This document shows positions 37,701 to 49,481 of a stretch of DNA of 64,000 nucleotides, in pieces. Source of the stretch: Apostichopus japonicus (taxonomy: Eukaryota; Echinodermata; Holothuroidea; Aspidochirotida; Stichopodidae). The notes below the pieces were generated by a model, which saw only the letters and a list, made by a program, of their open reading frames with translations, was not told the DNA's origin and did not search any database. Position 1 is the stretch's first letter, and each line of letters opens with the position of its first letter. A program made the position numbers and the translations under genes. The DNA lies in NCBI RefSeq assembly GCF_037975245.1, contig NC_092564.1:4365484-4429483 (forward strand), given 5' to 3'.

Positions 37701-40700
37701 AGATGCTATTACCAACATTCAGATGTCAGTTTCAAAGATTCAAGTAATGATAATGTCACTTTAAATTAAGTTTCTCGCTATTCAATAATTTTCTAACTAT
37801 AAGAAGCAACCATCCCAAATATATCGCAATTCAAATATTTCATATGAATTCATCCATTTAATATGCGGAATTTTATATCTTTCTCTCTGATAATGAAGGT
37901 TGTTTTCCACATGTAAGGGAGGTGTTAGATATATTGCTGACTCCTTTGACACACTTTAAAGCAAATCCAAGAAAAATCAGTCAAATTTTCAATAAATCTT
38001 TCAGGCAAGTGCATATACAAATGTGGTCTTTGCAAAGAGGTCCACTGAGATGCAAATTACCTTTGTAATGGTCAGATAATTACTTTCACTTTGGTAGAAA
38101 ACAAGATATGACTAACCTTCATTACAATTTACCCCTGTCCGGCCTGCCGGACAAATGCAGACACCTGTAACAAGATCACAAGTTCCGTTGTTTGAGATAC
38201 AATCGCTGGGACACTGGTACTGACAGTTGTATCCGTATGTGTAGTTGGTACAATCTTAAAAACAAACAAGACGAGAAAACCAGTCTGATGCAGTCATTAC
38301 AGCTTACCGCTTATTAAAATCATCAGGAGTTTCATACCAGTTTCCAATAGAGAAAATCAAACTAGCTTCAAAGATTTAATATGTACCTCACTACTTGAAG
38401 AAATACAGTATGACAGAACACTGATGCATCTAAATTTAATTAAATCAACCATACAACAATAGTGAGACAATAAATTTGTACAGGTCATATTTTCTTACCA
38501 AATTGGCTTCATTTCGATCATAATAACTACTACACCCTGATAACTTTTGTACGATGATACTTCTATAACATCACTAATATAATAATTATATTCAATCAAT
38601 CCACAATAATGTTACAAGGAGTGATCATAGGCCTCATTTTTTGAAGAAGTGCAATATAAAAAAAACATTGATGCATATTAATATTTTTGGAGTGCTAAAA
38701 CAGCCAAAGTGAGACAACCAACTTCTATACAGATCATCAGCACTAACTAAATAGTGATGCAGGTCAATTTTGAAACATTAGCTTTGTGATGATTTCCTTT
38801 TCAACCATTAACCAACAGTTTTACAGATTATAAAACTAAATTTGCTCTTGCACTAAATAATTCCTATTTTGTAGTTTGATTCTGCTTCTTGACTGTTTCA
38901 TAACTATGAGACAAAATTATTATAATCATTTAAGACTGCCAATTAATATTGAAACAAATTTCTCGCAAGTACTGCTATTCTGGCAAAGACAGTTTTCAGA
39001 ACAATCAGACCAAACTCTCCCGTGGGCTATTCTATTGAATGAAAGAGCAATATTATAAGTTATTTTAGAATCAAGTTACATAACCAAAACCAGAGAGCAC
39101 TAAAATGATTGCCAAAGTGGTGCACATGGACTGACTGTTTAGAATATATAGTCAAATAATTCAGGCCACACTTTTATATAATGTAGATAGCTGGATACAA
39201 ATAGTAGATTATTACAAAACGGTACATCGAATAATTCAAATACTCAAAAGTAAAGTGTAAATGTAAAAGTAAATGATGATATCACACTGAATAAGGCTGG
39301 GCAAACACTGCCAAGCCCTAAGCAACCCGTATCAACTTGATAATATTCTTATTGACCTCAAAGATAGGGAATTATAGAGTAATTAAATGGAGGAACACTT
39401 CTTTTTGACTAATGAAAGAAGAACAGATACTAAGCTTCCTGGTGAAATTTTGTATGTTCAAGATATGGATAGATTACATTGTCACAGTTTGCATCATAAA
39501 GTGCATTTAAAGTAAACAGGTGAGATGTCATAATTGTTTTTAATATTAAGTTTTTTTTGTTTTTTTTGTATACTTTATCACTTTATCGTTTTGACCTTGG
39601 ATTCCAACTTTGCTTTAGGGGATGTGAACTTATCAATACCGCAAAGATTGAAGTGTTTTCAGATGTAAATGCATCTCGATCTTCAAGACAAAATTTGGTG
39701 TAAAAAACATAAGTAACAATAGTCAGTGTGCATCTATTACATCACACTTGCTGCTCCAAGTTTCGGTAGCTTCAAATGTTGGTTTCTCAAAATCGATACA
39801 CGGAAAATTAATGCAAAGTGTTCCTCTTTCGTCAGCCAAACATAAGTATTGATCTTGTCTTTCCTTTCTTTTAAATGTTTGGTTCTGATTAATTTCTCAC
39901 CCTAAGCCTTTGTTGTATTTGTGTTAACCCTTTGCAAGCAAAATTTGACACTGACTCACATAGGAATAACTTTACATTATAAAAGAAACGGTTTTTAGTC
40001 AAATGAACAAAATACTACTGACAAAGAAAAGGATCGACATGAAACAAATTTTCCAATAGATTGGTCAGATAATTACTTCTCACTAAGAAGGAAACAGGAG
40101 ATAACTCACCTTCGTCACAGCTAACTCCAATCTTGCCAGCTTGACAAATACAACTGCCTGTTTCTGGATGACAAGTTTTATTGATGGAGAGGCAATTATT
40201 GGGGCATTGGTACTGACAGTTGTATCCGTAAGTCCCGCCGGGGCAATCTAATAAAAAAGTGGACAAGTACAAAAAATATGTTTAACATGTTACGATCTTT
40301 GTAATTTAGCCTCCTTTTTAAGTAATTATCATTTTACCATAGCAATTCTTAAAACAGTTAGAAAGATATATGATATTTTAAATATCAATTACATTGTAAA
40401 ACATGGGCCTAGGTTGAGTAAAATCGTGAAAAAGAAATTGAAAAAAAATAGTGGAACTTATGACAAAGTTAACCATTTTGTATGTCTTGCCTTTACTTCT
40501 ATTACGGTGATATGAACAATCGCATAAGTTGGAAATTTCACTAATCCAGCTTGCACCAGTAAAGGAAACCCAAATCCAACCATCATCATTGGTCTGTGCG
40601 ATGAAGTTAACTGTCATGATCAATTTCCATTAAAAGTTAAGGAAAATCTTATTCCACATCGGAGATATCACAGATTTAACATTAATGACTTAAAGGACTA

Positions 40701-43700
40701 AGTCTGATAGTTCTAAATATGACATCATCGAGTCACAGTGCTTAAATATTTTTAAGCTTCCCAGTATTGGAGATGGGTTTCACAAATGCTTAACCGAAAA
40801 TATTGCACCTCTTAACATGAGATAATAATGGCTGGTGGCAGTGTCAACCTGTTTACATTCTCAGGTGAAAACATGAAATGATGAACAAAGAGAAAGGAAA
40901 AAGGTTTCAGAACCTAACGGCACTAGGACATAACACATTTAGGTCCCAGACACAACTTTTACAATACGATATCTCCCAAACAGAACAATATTTTTCTTTA
41001 GATGTTTCGGAGAGAGAGTTGTTCTTCACAAAGATTGTTGTCATATGTGACTCAGATGATAATTGCGTTTGTGTCTCTTTTAATTGCAAGTTAGATTTCT
41101 AATGTTTAACAGAAGTCGCAAGCGAGATACACTGTGGTAGTTCCTTAGCAAACGTTTATGAATTATTCCACCGATTAGAACAAAGAGGTGGTTGGACATC
41201 CTACCAATATATAGTCACATCGTCAGTTTGTTACAACGTTCTTCAGTGCAGAAGCTTAAATCTAACAATTCTGTGCTACTGGTACTACAGATCTTCTTAG
41301 CTGTAATCCAAAGAAAATTATCATGATTTAATTCTTGTCATGAGAATTAAATTATTTAGCATGAAACAGTGTAAAATACTTACAGTTTTCACAATGAACG
41401 CCAGTAAAACCAGGATGACAAATACACTCTCCTGTTGTAGGATGACAAGATCCCTCATTCTCACACAAACATCGATCCTTGCAGATGTCTCCCCAAAATC
41501 CATTGTCACAAGTACTGTTACAAAGCACGCCATAGAAATTAAGCTTACACTGACATTTGCCTTCCACATTTGTACACCCAGTTGCCTCTACACAGTAATC
41601 ACATGTCAGATTACAGTTTCTTCCAAACGTACCATTCTGAAAAATGATGGACGTATATTCTACATCATTATAATGATTGACTCGATTAAAAAAGGAGGCC
41701 TACTCACAATATATTTTCGAGTTTGATTACTAATCTCTCCAAGCCTTCCGCCAATTTTGTAGATGGCAACTGATCAAACAGATACATTCTATATATTTTC
41801 AATGAACGTGATTCGTGCCCTCAAAATTACTACTTCATTGATATATACAAATGGAAATTAGTAAACTTCTCAATTCTTACTTTGTGAAAGATGCCTAGTA
41901 AAACTTGATATATATTGTTATGTGATTTGAGTTATGAAGATCATTTTAAATTTCATAAAAATCTGCAGGTTTAGTCCACTTTAAGTAACTAGAAGTAAAC
42001 AGAGTAGAACCCGAGTAAAGTCAGATTGTTTACTTAACATCTTTCTCATTAGGCCTTAATAAATATTTAAACATCGTAAGGCAAATCAATATTGCTCATT
42101 ACAAGATTGTCAAACTATGTATTTTATATCAAGAGAAATATTTACATCGAAATTTTATAGAAATATTTCATGTCCAAGTTGTTCAAATTAAAATATCTCA
42201 GTGAAGGGAACAACATTAACGAGCACGCCTTTTATACCAAAATAGTTCAAGCAAACACTATTCCATGTACAACTGGCCTAAAACATGCCGGGTTTTCAGC
42301 TATCCTCTCTCCCTCCACTTTGCCTTGCAATACCTCAACAAAGATTACAAGTCTTACCAAACAGCGTTCTGAGCAAGTCTGTCCAATATATCCAATGTCG
42401 CACTTGCAGCTTCCGGTGAATCGGTCACATGACTGGGCATTTACACATGAGCACGTCTCTTTACATCCCGGGCCGAAATGGTCGGCTGGACAAGGTTCTG
42501 TACAGTGAAATCCCTGCCATCCTGAAACCAAATGAATATGCAAGACAGTTTGGTATCAACTAAATTGACAGAACTAGGAACTTCAACATATTTATATGGT
42601 GATATGGTATTGCGATTGTTCACTTCATATTCTGAAGTGTAAACCAACAAATACAACTACGCAAAGAGATATTTTCGTAATTTCTTCTCGATTATATGTG
42701 ACAGACAATGATCACGTGACTTTGGTAAATGAATTGCAGTTCAACGGAGTGACAGGTTGAAGAGCATAACATGACATCAACTCTGGTGTACAAAACAAAC
42801 AATTTTTGGTGGTAATGCATATAAATATGAGTTTGTTAGATAAGTTAACAAAGAATTTTTCCTTCGAAATATATCAGCTACGTCAGTGTTACGAGAAACA
42901 AAGGATTACATTTTTCTGTTCTCAAACTGTACGCATTAAAAGGGCTATTTGAAACTTCAAAAATGAATATGTATCATACGTTGATTATCTTCAAGACAAA
43001 ATGACATAAAGGCAAACTAACCAGTTGAGCAAAAACATCTGCCATCGATGTGATTACAGGTTTCATTGTTTTGACACTGACAAGTCTGCTTACAATCATA
43101 TCCATACGACTTTTCTGGACAACGTTTATCACATCTGTAAAACAAAAACTGCAATCATTTCATCGTTATTACCAACTTCCAGTTTTGAGTAATTGTCCAA
43201 GCAGGTTCTAAACAAGACTTTCGTCCATATTACTTGCTATTGATGAATTTGAGTAAAGGTTAGTTTAATTCTCTGACCATGCTATGTTGAGGATATGCTC
43301 TTTTCATGAAAATTCCATCTATTATAACAAAATCATAGATTGTCGGGTATGACTATATTCTTCACACAGAGAAAGGAGTTTTAGAATATTTACTAACCGG
43401 GGACCTCTGAATCCAGCAGTGCAATTGCAGCTTCCGGTGAATCGGTCACATGACTGGGCATTTACACATGAGCACGTCTCTTTACATCCCGGGCCGAAAT
43501 GGTTGGCTGGACAAGGTTCTGTACAGTGAAATCCCTGCCATCCTGAAACCAAATGAATATGCAGGATAGTTTGGTATCAACTAAATTGACAGAACCAGGA
43601 ACTTTAACATATTTATATGGTGATTTGGTATTACGATTGTTCACTTCATATTCTGAAGTGTAAACCAACAAATACAACTACGCAAAGAGGTATTTTAGTA

Positions 43701-46700
43701 ATTTCCTCTCCATTATATGTGATAGACAATGATCACGTGACGTTGGTAAATGAATTGCAGTTCAACGGAGTGATATTTTGAAGAGCACAACATGGCATCA
43801 ACTCTGGTGTATAAAACAAACAATTTTTGGTCGTAATGCATATTAAAAAAATTAGAACAGTTAACAAGAATTTTTCCTTCGAAATATATCAGCTACGTCA
43901 GTGTTACTAGAAACATAGGATTAATTATTTTTGTCCTCAAACTGTACGCTTGAAAAGGGCTAATGAAAACTTCAAGTACAAATAAGTATCATACGTTGAT
44001 TATCTTCAAGACAAAATGACATAAAGGCAAACTAACCAGTCGAGCAAAAACATCTGCCATCGATGTGATTACAGGTTTCATTGTTTTGACACTGACAAGT
44101 CTGCTTACAACCATTTCCATACGTCTTTTCTGGACAACGTTCATCACATCTGTAAAACAAAAACTGCAATCATTTCATCGTTATTACCAACTTCCAGTTT
44201 TGAGTAATTGTCCAAGCAGGTTCTAAACAAGACTTTCGTCCATATTACTTGCTATTGGTGAATTTGCGTACAAGTGAGTTTAATTCCCTGACCATGCTAT
44301 GTTAAGGATATGCTCATGTTAATGAAAATTCCATCTATTATTGCAAAATAATGAACCCTCGGGTATCATTATATTCTGTACACAGAGAAATTAGTTTTAG
44401 AATATGTACTTACCGGGGACCTCTGTATCCAGCAGTGCAACTACAGGCACCGGTAACTGGATCGCAGGCAGCTCCATTCTCACATTGACAATCAAACTGA
44501 CAGTCTTGCCCATATTTGTGCCAAGTACAGGTAAACCCACAATCAGACCCTGAGTCGAATAAAAAAAAAGTCACAAAAAGGAGAGATTCTTGAGTGCAAT
44601 CTTATCTTTAGTAAAGAGCACAATGGTGAGATAGTATTCATGTGGAGGCTGTTGAGGGCCCTAATTCTTAAGTACTCCAACCGATTGGATAGGCTGTTTT
44701 GATAAATCAAGTAAAATATTTTGATATGATAGAACGAACTTGGAATTTAATCATTCAAAAGAGACTTTGTAAAGTAGTGATTGGATTTTCGTGACAGCAG
44801 TTTTCTTCCATTTTCAATGGAAACCAATCCTACATGTGGTTATAAATAATTAAGCAATATCTTTTGGTCAAAATACATAATTTACTAATAGTAAAGATGA
44901 ATGGTAATTTCTCGGATTTCTTTTATAAAGACACAAACAGAGGAAAACTCTTTACATTGATAGAAAAAATATAATCTGTTAAGCCACTTCATAATATTTG
45001 TGTTATGAATCCCACTGTCCCTCTCAACACTTCAATAGTTGGAAAAAAGTGATGTAGTTGCACTCAAGGCTGGGTTTTATTCAGAAAGAAGAAAAATAAT
45101 TATGATATCTTTATGTGTTTACCGATAATGCATATTCACACAAAAAAGACTTTGATTCCAGAAACTACGACCCTGTACGTTGAATTCAGTTTATGGTACT
45201 TTAACGATGTACATCTATTGTAAAATACAAAATTGGTGACTATTTTTTGTTGAATTATAGACACAAGACTCATTAAAATGCTGACCAAAAGGTCTGTTAA
45301 ACAATATTTTTTGCTATTCTCAGAACAGAAATTACTGTATCATGGCTGACTTGATATACTCAGACAAACGTGTTTATTACGTCTTTAGATTTTTTTTTTA
45401 CCTGTGTATCCTGCTGCACACGTACAACTACCATCGATAGGATCACACGTGGCCCCGTTCAAGCAACAGCAGTCGTTGGCACAATTAGAACCCCATTTGT
45501 TTATGGAACACGCTAGAAGGGTTAGACAAAATTAATGCAAACATATGTCACTTTCAACATTCAGATGTCAGTATCACTTATTCCAGGAATTTGGTCACTC
45601 TAAATTGAGTTTGTCGCTTATGCCATCATTTTCTGCTTATCAGAAGCATTCATCCCAACAGTATCGACATGTTGTACAACAGACTGGGTAGGTTCACAGG
45701 GTCTGCCTGAAGCGTTTGTAGCAAATCCAAATGGTAACAGTGTCGACAAGTTGTACAGCAGACTGGGTAGGTCAGCAGGGTCGGTCGGACGTGTTTTTTA
45801 AAATGATTGGCAAGAATTTTTAGGAATGGAGCAGAGAAATGTTTCTTGAAAGGTACACAACACTATATGATATAACTTATCAAAAATCTTTAACAGAAAA
45901 ATATTGTACTAGACTTCTTAAATTGTCCACTTATTCAAAACTTACTCGAACGCTACGATTTTCAATAAGGATATGAGCGCATTTAATTGCAGTGGAATAT
46001 ATAGCGTAATGAATATGTAATGCATTACCTCTGTCGGCCGTTATGTCGCAGTTCATAGTTACTTCTTACGTTTGCATTAAATGTTATAACGGAGTATTTT
46101 GGTTTGTATCTTATCTCCATCAGTTAAATTATTTTTGTAGCGTAACTCACTCGGACGATACATGAACAAGTATTATCTACTTTGTTTATTGAAGATGGTG
46201 AAGTCATTAGAGGGAATTGGATGTTGCAATGTGTAGGTACTAACCGACTGCAAGGGGAGCGTAGTGTTCAAATTACTGTTACAAGTCCATAATCTCAATT
46301 TAGCACTGTCACAATATTTAGTGGTTTCTTATACCGAAAGATGGTCTGAAGTAGACACTTTTAATGATCAAACGTTTAGATACAACTATAATACACATGT
46401 CATTCTTCCACCAAAGAGAGAAGGAAGGTAAAAGGACATTTTATGACACAGTAAAGGAGATGGGGATGGGTTGGGTGCAGAGACCTCATTTAGAAGTTTG
46501 GTTGTATATAAGCCCTAAATTGTGTTACATTTATTATCGCTTAATAAATATTGAATACTTACGATAACAACAATTCTCTGGCTTTACATACCGATAACCA
46601 TCACAGCACTTCCTTACAGATCTGTACTCGCCTTTGAATTCTTGTCTGTATTTTGTTACATACTTTGTGCTGGTAACGACAAAAATTGTAATTTTAGATA

Positions 46701-48509
46701 TTGCCAAATAGCATGAAGATCTGTTATTTATTTATTTGCTATATGCAAATAATCTTAAACACTAATAGGAGAAAAGATCACTGTTAACTCTTATATATCT
46801 GGCTATCAAATTTAAAAAAAAACATTATATTGAATAAGATTCAGGTAGCATGTAAATATTGGCCAGCAAAGAACTTCTGGTATACAAGTGGTTGCGTTTA
46901 TAAACCGGGATCTTCCGGTAGAGAATTTTTAACCTTATAAACTGGAAACATGCCAAGCATGTTGCCTGTAGTGAGGTAATTTGATCACTAAGTATGGGCC
47001 ACTTTTTTACAAAGCCATTAGCAAATTACAAAACTAGGACACCAATTCTTATTCTTGCACTATTAACCTTGATATTGGAATCAACAACATATACCCCATC
47101 TGAAAATTTAGGTCAAAGTTCGCCCCTTCTTATGAGAAATACCTTCCTACCTATCTGATGTTGTTAACCAATCCCTTTGACGCCCCCCCCCCTCCCCTCC
47201 CGCATCATATACAGACACACCTCACAAACACACACACTTGTGAATTCATGAGAAAAGGGAAAAGGCCTTCATATTCCACTTTTTAATCAATTCATGAGGG
47301 CCTTGTCCTCCCCAATCACCCTATTCAAAAAATTTCTCTTCCTCAGATTACTATAGTTAACTGACACCAATGTTTGTGACGTTAAGAACATATCTTTTCC
47401 AAAAGGGTAGTAGGGTTATCTTTCTAGTAACACCTAGCAGTGCTAATTTCATTCTTAATGTTACCTTACTTTGACTTCGTGCACCAGAAAGGGGGCCACT
47501 GAAAGATGTCCCAACAAAGTTCATGATTCATTATGACATAATAATCCGAGTATGACGAGAGGAGCGATCTGTAGTAGCTGCGCAAAGTACAAACATTGAA
47601 AAATGAAAACAAAATGAAGGAAAATTAACGCTTTTTATAATAAGCTTTGTCACTAACTGCATAATAAATTATAATCAATTAATCGATTGAATGTTGTCAA
47701 AGGAAAAGAAGAATAATATTCATATTACGTTTATATCCGTTAATTAACTATGACTTATGCTAGAAAAATTGATTTCATTTTAAATTACATAGAACAGGGT
47801 ACTCTTGAAACAAGGCAGACATATCTATGAGCTTATTTTTCAGTAGACTGAAATACATTGCCATTAAAGGATTTATTTGTCACAGATTTATGTCTTTCAG
47901 GAAACATGTGTTTCAGTTTAAACTCTGTCTTTATGTCTTTAAATCCATGAACAATACTGCACCTGTTTATTTATCCAATCTACTGTCACCTTATACTCCC
48001 CAAAGAACTCTCCGCTCTACTCATGACATAACCCGCTTGAATGTTCCTAGAACGAACAAGGTCTTGGGTCAGAAATCGTTCAGTGTAGCCGGTCCACAGT
48101 CATGGAACAATCTCCCTCGTACTATCAGAGAAACTGACAATATCTCTCAATTTCGTAGTAATCTTAAGACTCACCTATTTCCATGCTAAGTTGTGTCTGT
48201 GTCACAAGCGCTATGATCTAGATGGAATAGCGCTATATAAATATTAATTGTTATGTTATTATTAATTGTTATGTTAAACCTTATTACAGTGGCACCAATC
48301 GGGTTTCTATTTGTTTCATTGCAGACATGTTGTATAACGTCATATATCAAACCTTTAATGCAAAATACAACCGTGAAGCTATGTGTACAATACCTCTCTG
48401 GTCTTGTGCAGACATGACCGCCATCAACATCCAGGGATATTCCTTGTGCATGTGTGCTGGAAATGCCAAAAGAGGCCAGCAGCAAAGCGATACACAATAA
48501 GACCTTCAT
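31649..48509 (-). CDS. Gene 2: EMI / 17-EGF single-pass membrane protein (MEGF10/Draper-like), 19 exons, 906 aa
   Basis: Exon chain on the minus strand: 48509-48288, 47498-47470, 46669-46563, 45512-45402, 44549-44414, 44149-44037, 43542-43398, 43134-43022, 42521-42358, 41636-41384, 40247-40110, 38254-38117, 37670-37560, 36606-36471, 36196-36084, 35608-35445, 34719-34467, 34031-33894, 31791-31649. Coding bases total 2721 (907 codons with the stop). Every junction is GT-AG and phase-consistent, and I found no internal stop. Layout: signal peptide 1-22, EMI about 32-120, about 17 EGF-like modules, membrane helix, tail [11 protein letters not shown]. The EGF region holds two F-E-D-C-B-A blocks plus an extra C/E-D unit and an extra A exon. 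By family the product is a cell-surface scavenger, engulfment or recognition receptor; this is inference. Without an ITAM or NPxY tail it would need a partner to signal. Confidence 0.85.
32952..33203 (+). CDS. Unrecognised ORF inside the A-to-TM intron of gene 2
   Basis: Partner of 5097-5348, same length and frame. The C-terminal part ([16 protein letters not shown]) is identical and the N-terminal half diverged. Confidence 0.2.
   Translation: MDLGKFFAFLSRHNRSSPSELKPNVLNSALIMRNIDKDKLQNKIINTTNVKSVNAMDYFRRSGDFDPQQYPDLLLVPRVGIIS
33894..34031 (-). CDS. Gene 2 exon 18 (type A, distal block): last EGF-like module
   Basis: 138 nt, phase 1-1. [19 protein letters not shown] through GRTGENCNE. The next exon is the membrane exon, about 2.1 kb away. 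Confidence 0.83.
34467..34719 (-). CDS. Gene 2 exon 17 (type B, distal block): two EGF-like modules
   Basis: 253 nt, phase 0 in, phase 1 out. [20 protein letters not shown] through [14 protein letters not shown]. Confidence 0.84.
35445..35608 (-). CDS. Gene 2 exon 16 (type C, distal block): EGF-like exon
   Basis: 164 nt, phase 1 in, phase 0 out. [20 protein letters not shown] through [15 protein letters not shown]. Confidence 0.82.
36084..36196 (-). CDS. Gene 2 exon 15 (type D, distal block): EGF-like module
   Basis: 113 nt, phase 2 in, phase 1 out. [20 protein letters not shown] and [16 protein letters not shown]. Open. Confidence 0.82.
36471..36606 (-). CDS. Gene 2 exon 14 (type E, distal block): EGF-like module
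   Basis: 136 nt, phase 1 in, phase 2 out. Contains [20 protein letters not shown] and ends AGFRGP plus a split codon. GTAAG donor. Confidence 0.82.
37560..37670 (-). CDS. Gene 2 exon 13 (type F, distal block): EGF-like module
   Basis: 111 nt, phase 1-1, GTGAG donor. [20 protein letters not shown] through NCAAGYTG. Confidence 0.83.
38117..38254 (-). CDS. Gene 2 exon 12 (type A): EGF-like module
   Basis: 138 nt, phase 1-1. [19 protein letters not shown] through GRTGVNCNE, closing the proximal block. Its phase-1 end joins the F exon of the distal block. Confidence 0.83.
40110..40247 (-). CDS. Gene 2 exon 11 (type A, extra copy): EGF-like module
   Basis: 138 nt, phase 1-1. [19 protein letters not shown] through [10 protein letters not shown], with a GTGAG donor. 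This is the most divergent A exon. It has no counterpart in gene 1 or in the distal block of gene 2. Confidence 0.84.
41384..41636 (-). CDS. Gene 2 exon 10 (type B): two EGF-like modules
   Basis: 253 nt, phase 0 in, phase 1 out. [20 protein letters not shown] through [14 protein letters not shown]. Open, GTAAG donor. Confidence 0.84.
42358..42521 (-). CDS. Gene 2 exon 9 (type C): EGF-like exon
   Basis: 164 nt, phase 1 in, phase 0 out. [20 protein letters not shown] through [15 protein letters not shown]. Its first part is nearly identical to the chimeric exon's first part, which marks it as the donor of that half. Confidence 0.84.
43022..43134 (-). CDS. Gene 2 exon 8 (type D, second copy): EGF-like module
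   Basis: 113 nt, phase 2 in, phase 1 out. Encodes [20 protein letters not shown] and ends RCFCST. It follows the chimeric exon and precedes the C exon in phase. Confidence 0.83.
43398..43542 (-). CDS. Gene 2 exon 7: chimeric C/E EGF-like exon
   Basis: 145 nt, phase 1 in (as exon C), phase 2 out (as exon E). The first two thirds match exon C ([11 protein letters not shown] to RFTGSC). The rest matches exon E ([10 protein letters not shown]) and uses E's donor. The switch lies at about 43430-43440. The result is a complete EGF-like module, and its phases fit both neighbours. Confidence 0.85.
44037..44149 (-). CDS. Gene 2 exon 6 (type D): EGF-like module
   Basis: 113 nt, phase 2 in, phase 1 out. 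Encodes [18 protein letters not shown] and ends DGRCFCST. Part of a roughly 1-kb unit duplicated with the D exon at 43022. Confidence 0.83.
44414..44549 (-). CDS. Gene 2 exon 5 (type E): EGF-like module
   Basis: 136 nt, phase 1 in, phase 2 out. Contains [19 protein letters not shown] and ends GYRGPR. Open, with canonical splice sites. Confidence 0.83.
45402..45512 (-). CDS. Gene 2 exon 4 (type F, proximal block): EGF-like module
   Basis: 111 nt, phase 1-1. Encodes [10 protein letters not shown] through TCAAGYTG. First EGF exon after EMI, nearly identical to 10325-10435 in gene 1. Confidence 0.83.
46563..46669 (-). CDS. Gene 2 exon 3: C-terminal EMI
   Basis: 107 nt, phase 2 in, phase 1 out. 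Encodes [19 protein letters not shown] and ends PENCCY. The CC-D-G-Y signature is the EMI end. Confidence 0.78.
47470..47498 (-). CDS. Gene 2 exon 2: 29-nt EMI micro-exon
   Basis: Phase 0 in, phase 2 out. Encodes WPPFWCTKS, identical to gene 1 exon 2. Acceptor CAG after 47498 and GTAAG donor before 47470. Confidence 0.65.
47908..48189 (+). pseudogene. C-terminal fragment of LINE ORF2 protein
   Basis: Contains [33 protein letters not shown] and a [10 protein letters not shown] end before TAA. This is the conserved C-terminal tail found after the reverse transcriptase in many L2/CR1-type LINEs. The polymerase itself is missing, so the copy is dead. The open frame upstream of about 47908 is host DNA. 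Confidence 0.8.
47908..48276 (+). mobile_element. 5'-truncated LINE tail (L2/CR1/Jockey-like)
   Basis: Absent from the matching point in unit 1 (near 19070). It encodes the last roughly 90 residues of a LINE ORF2 and ends with a duplicated short unit, ATTAATTGTTATGTTA, as seen at the 3' ends of such elements. It sits in intron 1 of gene 2, antisense to it. A target duplication is not clear. Confidence 0.8.
48288..48509 (-). CDS. Gene 2 exon 1: signal peptide and N-terminal EMI
   Basis: 222 nt, ending in phase 0 at a GTAATAAG donor. [20 protein letters not shown] is the signal peptide, with likely cleavage after THAQ. EMI follows ([11 protein letters not shown] to [14 protein letters not shown]). 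This end was chosen because it alone joins in phase to the 29-nt EMI exon and makes the whole gene a whole number of codons. Confidence 0.78.
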
Positions 48510-49481
48510 GACCTTCGAAGCAAGACAACAGAGAACAAACAGTGTAGAGAAAGCAATATTATATGTATTCACATAACCCCTTTAAATTCGTAAGACCTAT
48601 AGAGTCCCCGATTAGTGCAAGTTTGTGGGCCAATTTTCAGTTTGCGAGCTGGATTAAGCTGGCGGATCTCATGTAGGGTGTCACTCTCAATATTTTTTTC
48701 GTAACAGTTACACGTAAAACAACAAACGTCATTTGAGGTTTGATTGTTCATTGGCTATATGTGATTGAGTCGACAGGCGATTGGCGTTTATAGCTGCAAC
48801 GGTGTGAACAGCAGTTTTTCTTTGTATTATAAACGTGTCAAACCGATTTATTGTTAATATCATCCACTACTGATCATTACCCTAAACATTTGCGATTTTC
48901 TACAGTAGAATTCCACGGATAAAATTTACCGCTTTCTCGTTTAGAATTAAGTGTGACATTGAAATTCTCTCGGTGATATGACCACTGCTAACTTTGAAGC
49001 ATATGTTATGTTTTATGATAGAGTTGAACCTCATTTTAGATTATATATACACCCATAATAACTAAAAGAGTGAAAGAAAGAAACATCTATTTCTGCATTA
49101 AGCAAAATCTTACTGCATCAGCATATTTGGGTCTTGCATAGATACTCCTCAGTGTTTGGATAACATATTCAATACTTCTATTGGCAATAAAAGTGAACTT
49201 GTGATACCCATACATGAGTCCAGGCAGGAACTTGCTCCTACGTTTGACTTCTTTTAAGTTAACTACTAAGATTTGCCTGGCAATGATATCAAGTTAATGA
49301 ATTCCGAGATTAAAGATTAATTTACTGGTAATCTTCTCTACACAATGATAAAATGCAAACCCATATCCAATCTTAGATTTACTGCAATGATCTTTGGATG
49401 GCCACTTACAAAAATAAACCCTGATAAGAAACGAAATTATGTTATTTGGTAATAATTCTATTCTGAGACCGGTGGGGATTG
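48510..49481. other. Upstream region of gene 2, likely promoter and 5' UTR
   Basis: Aligns with 19395-20460 of unit 1 with a short deletion near 49075 relative to unit 1. No ORF of interest. No core promoter motif is clear enough to call. Confidence 0.4.

Larger units (their letters stand above)
42440..44460. repeat. Tandem duplication of a 1-kb exon unit in gene 2
   Basis: About 42440-43430 and 43440-44450 are copies, including the introns and the D exon. The junction falls inside the chimeric exon at 43398-43542. Unit 1 has a single copy at 8400-9410. Confidence 0.8.
33894..46255. repeat. Two F-E-D-C-B-A exon blocks in tandem within gene 2
   Basis: The distal block (33894 to about 38000) and proximal block (38117 to 46255) share exon order, lengths and phases, and much of their introns. 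Gene 1 has one block (6049-11100). The blocks are more different from each other than either is from the matching part of gene 1. Confidence 0.85.
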
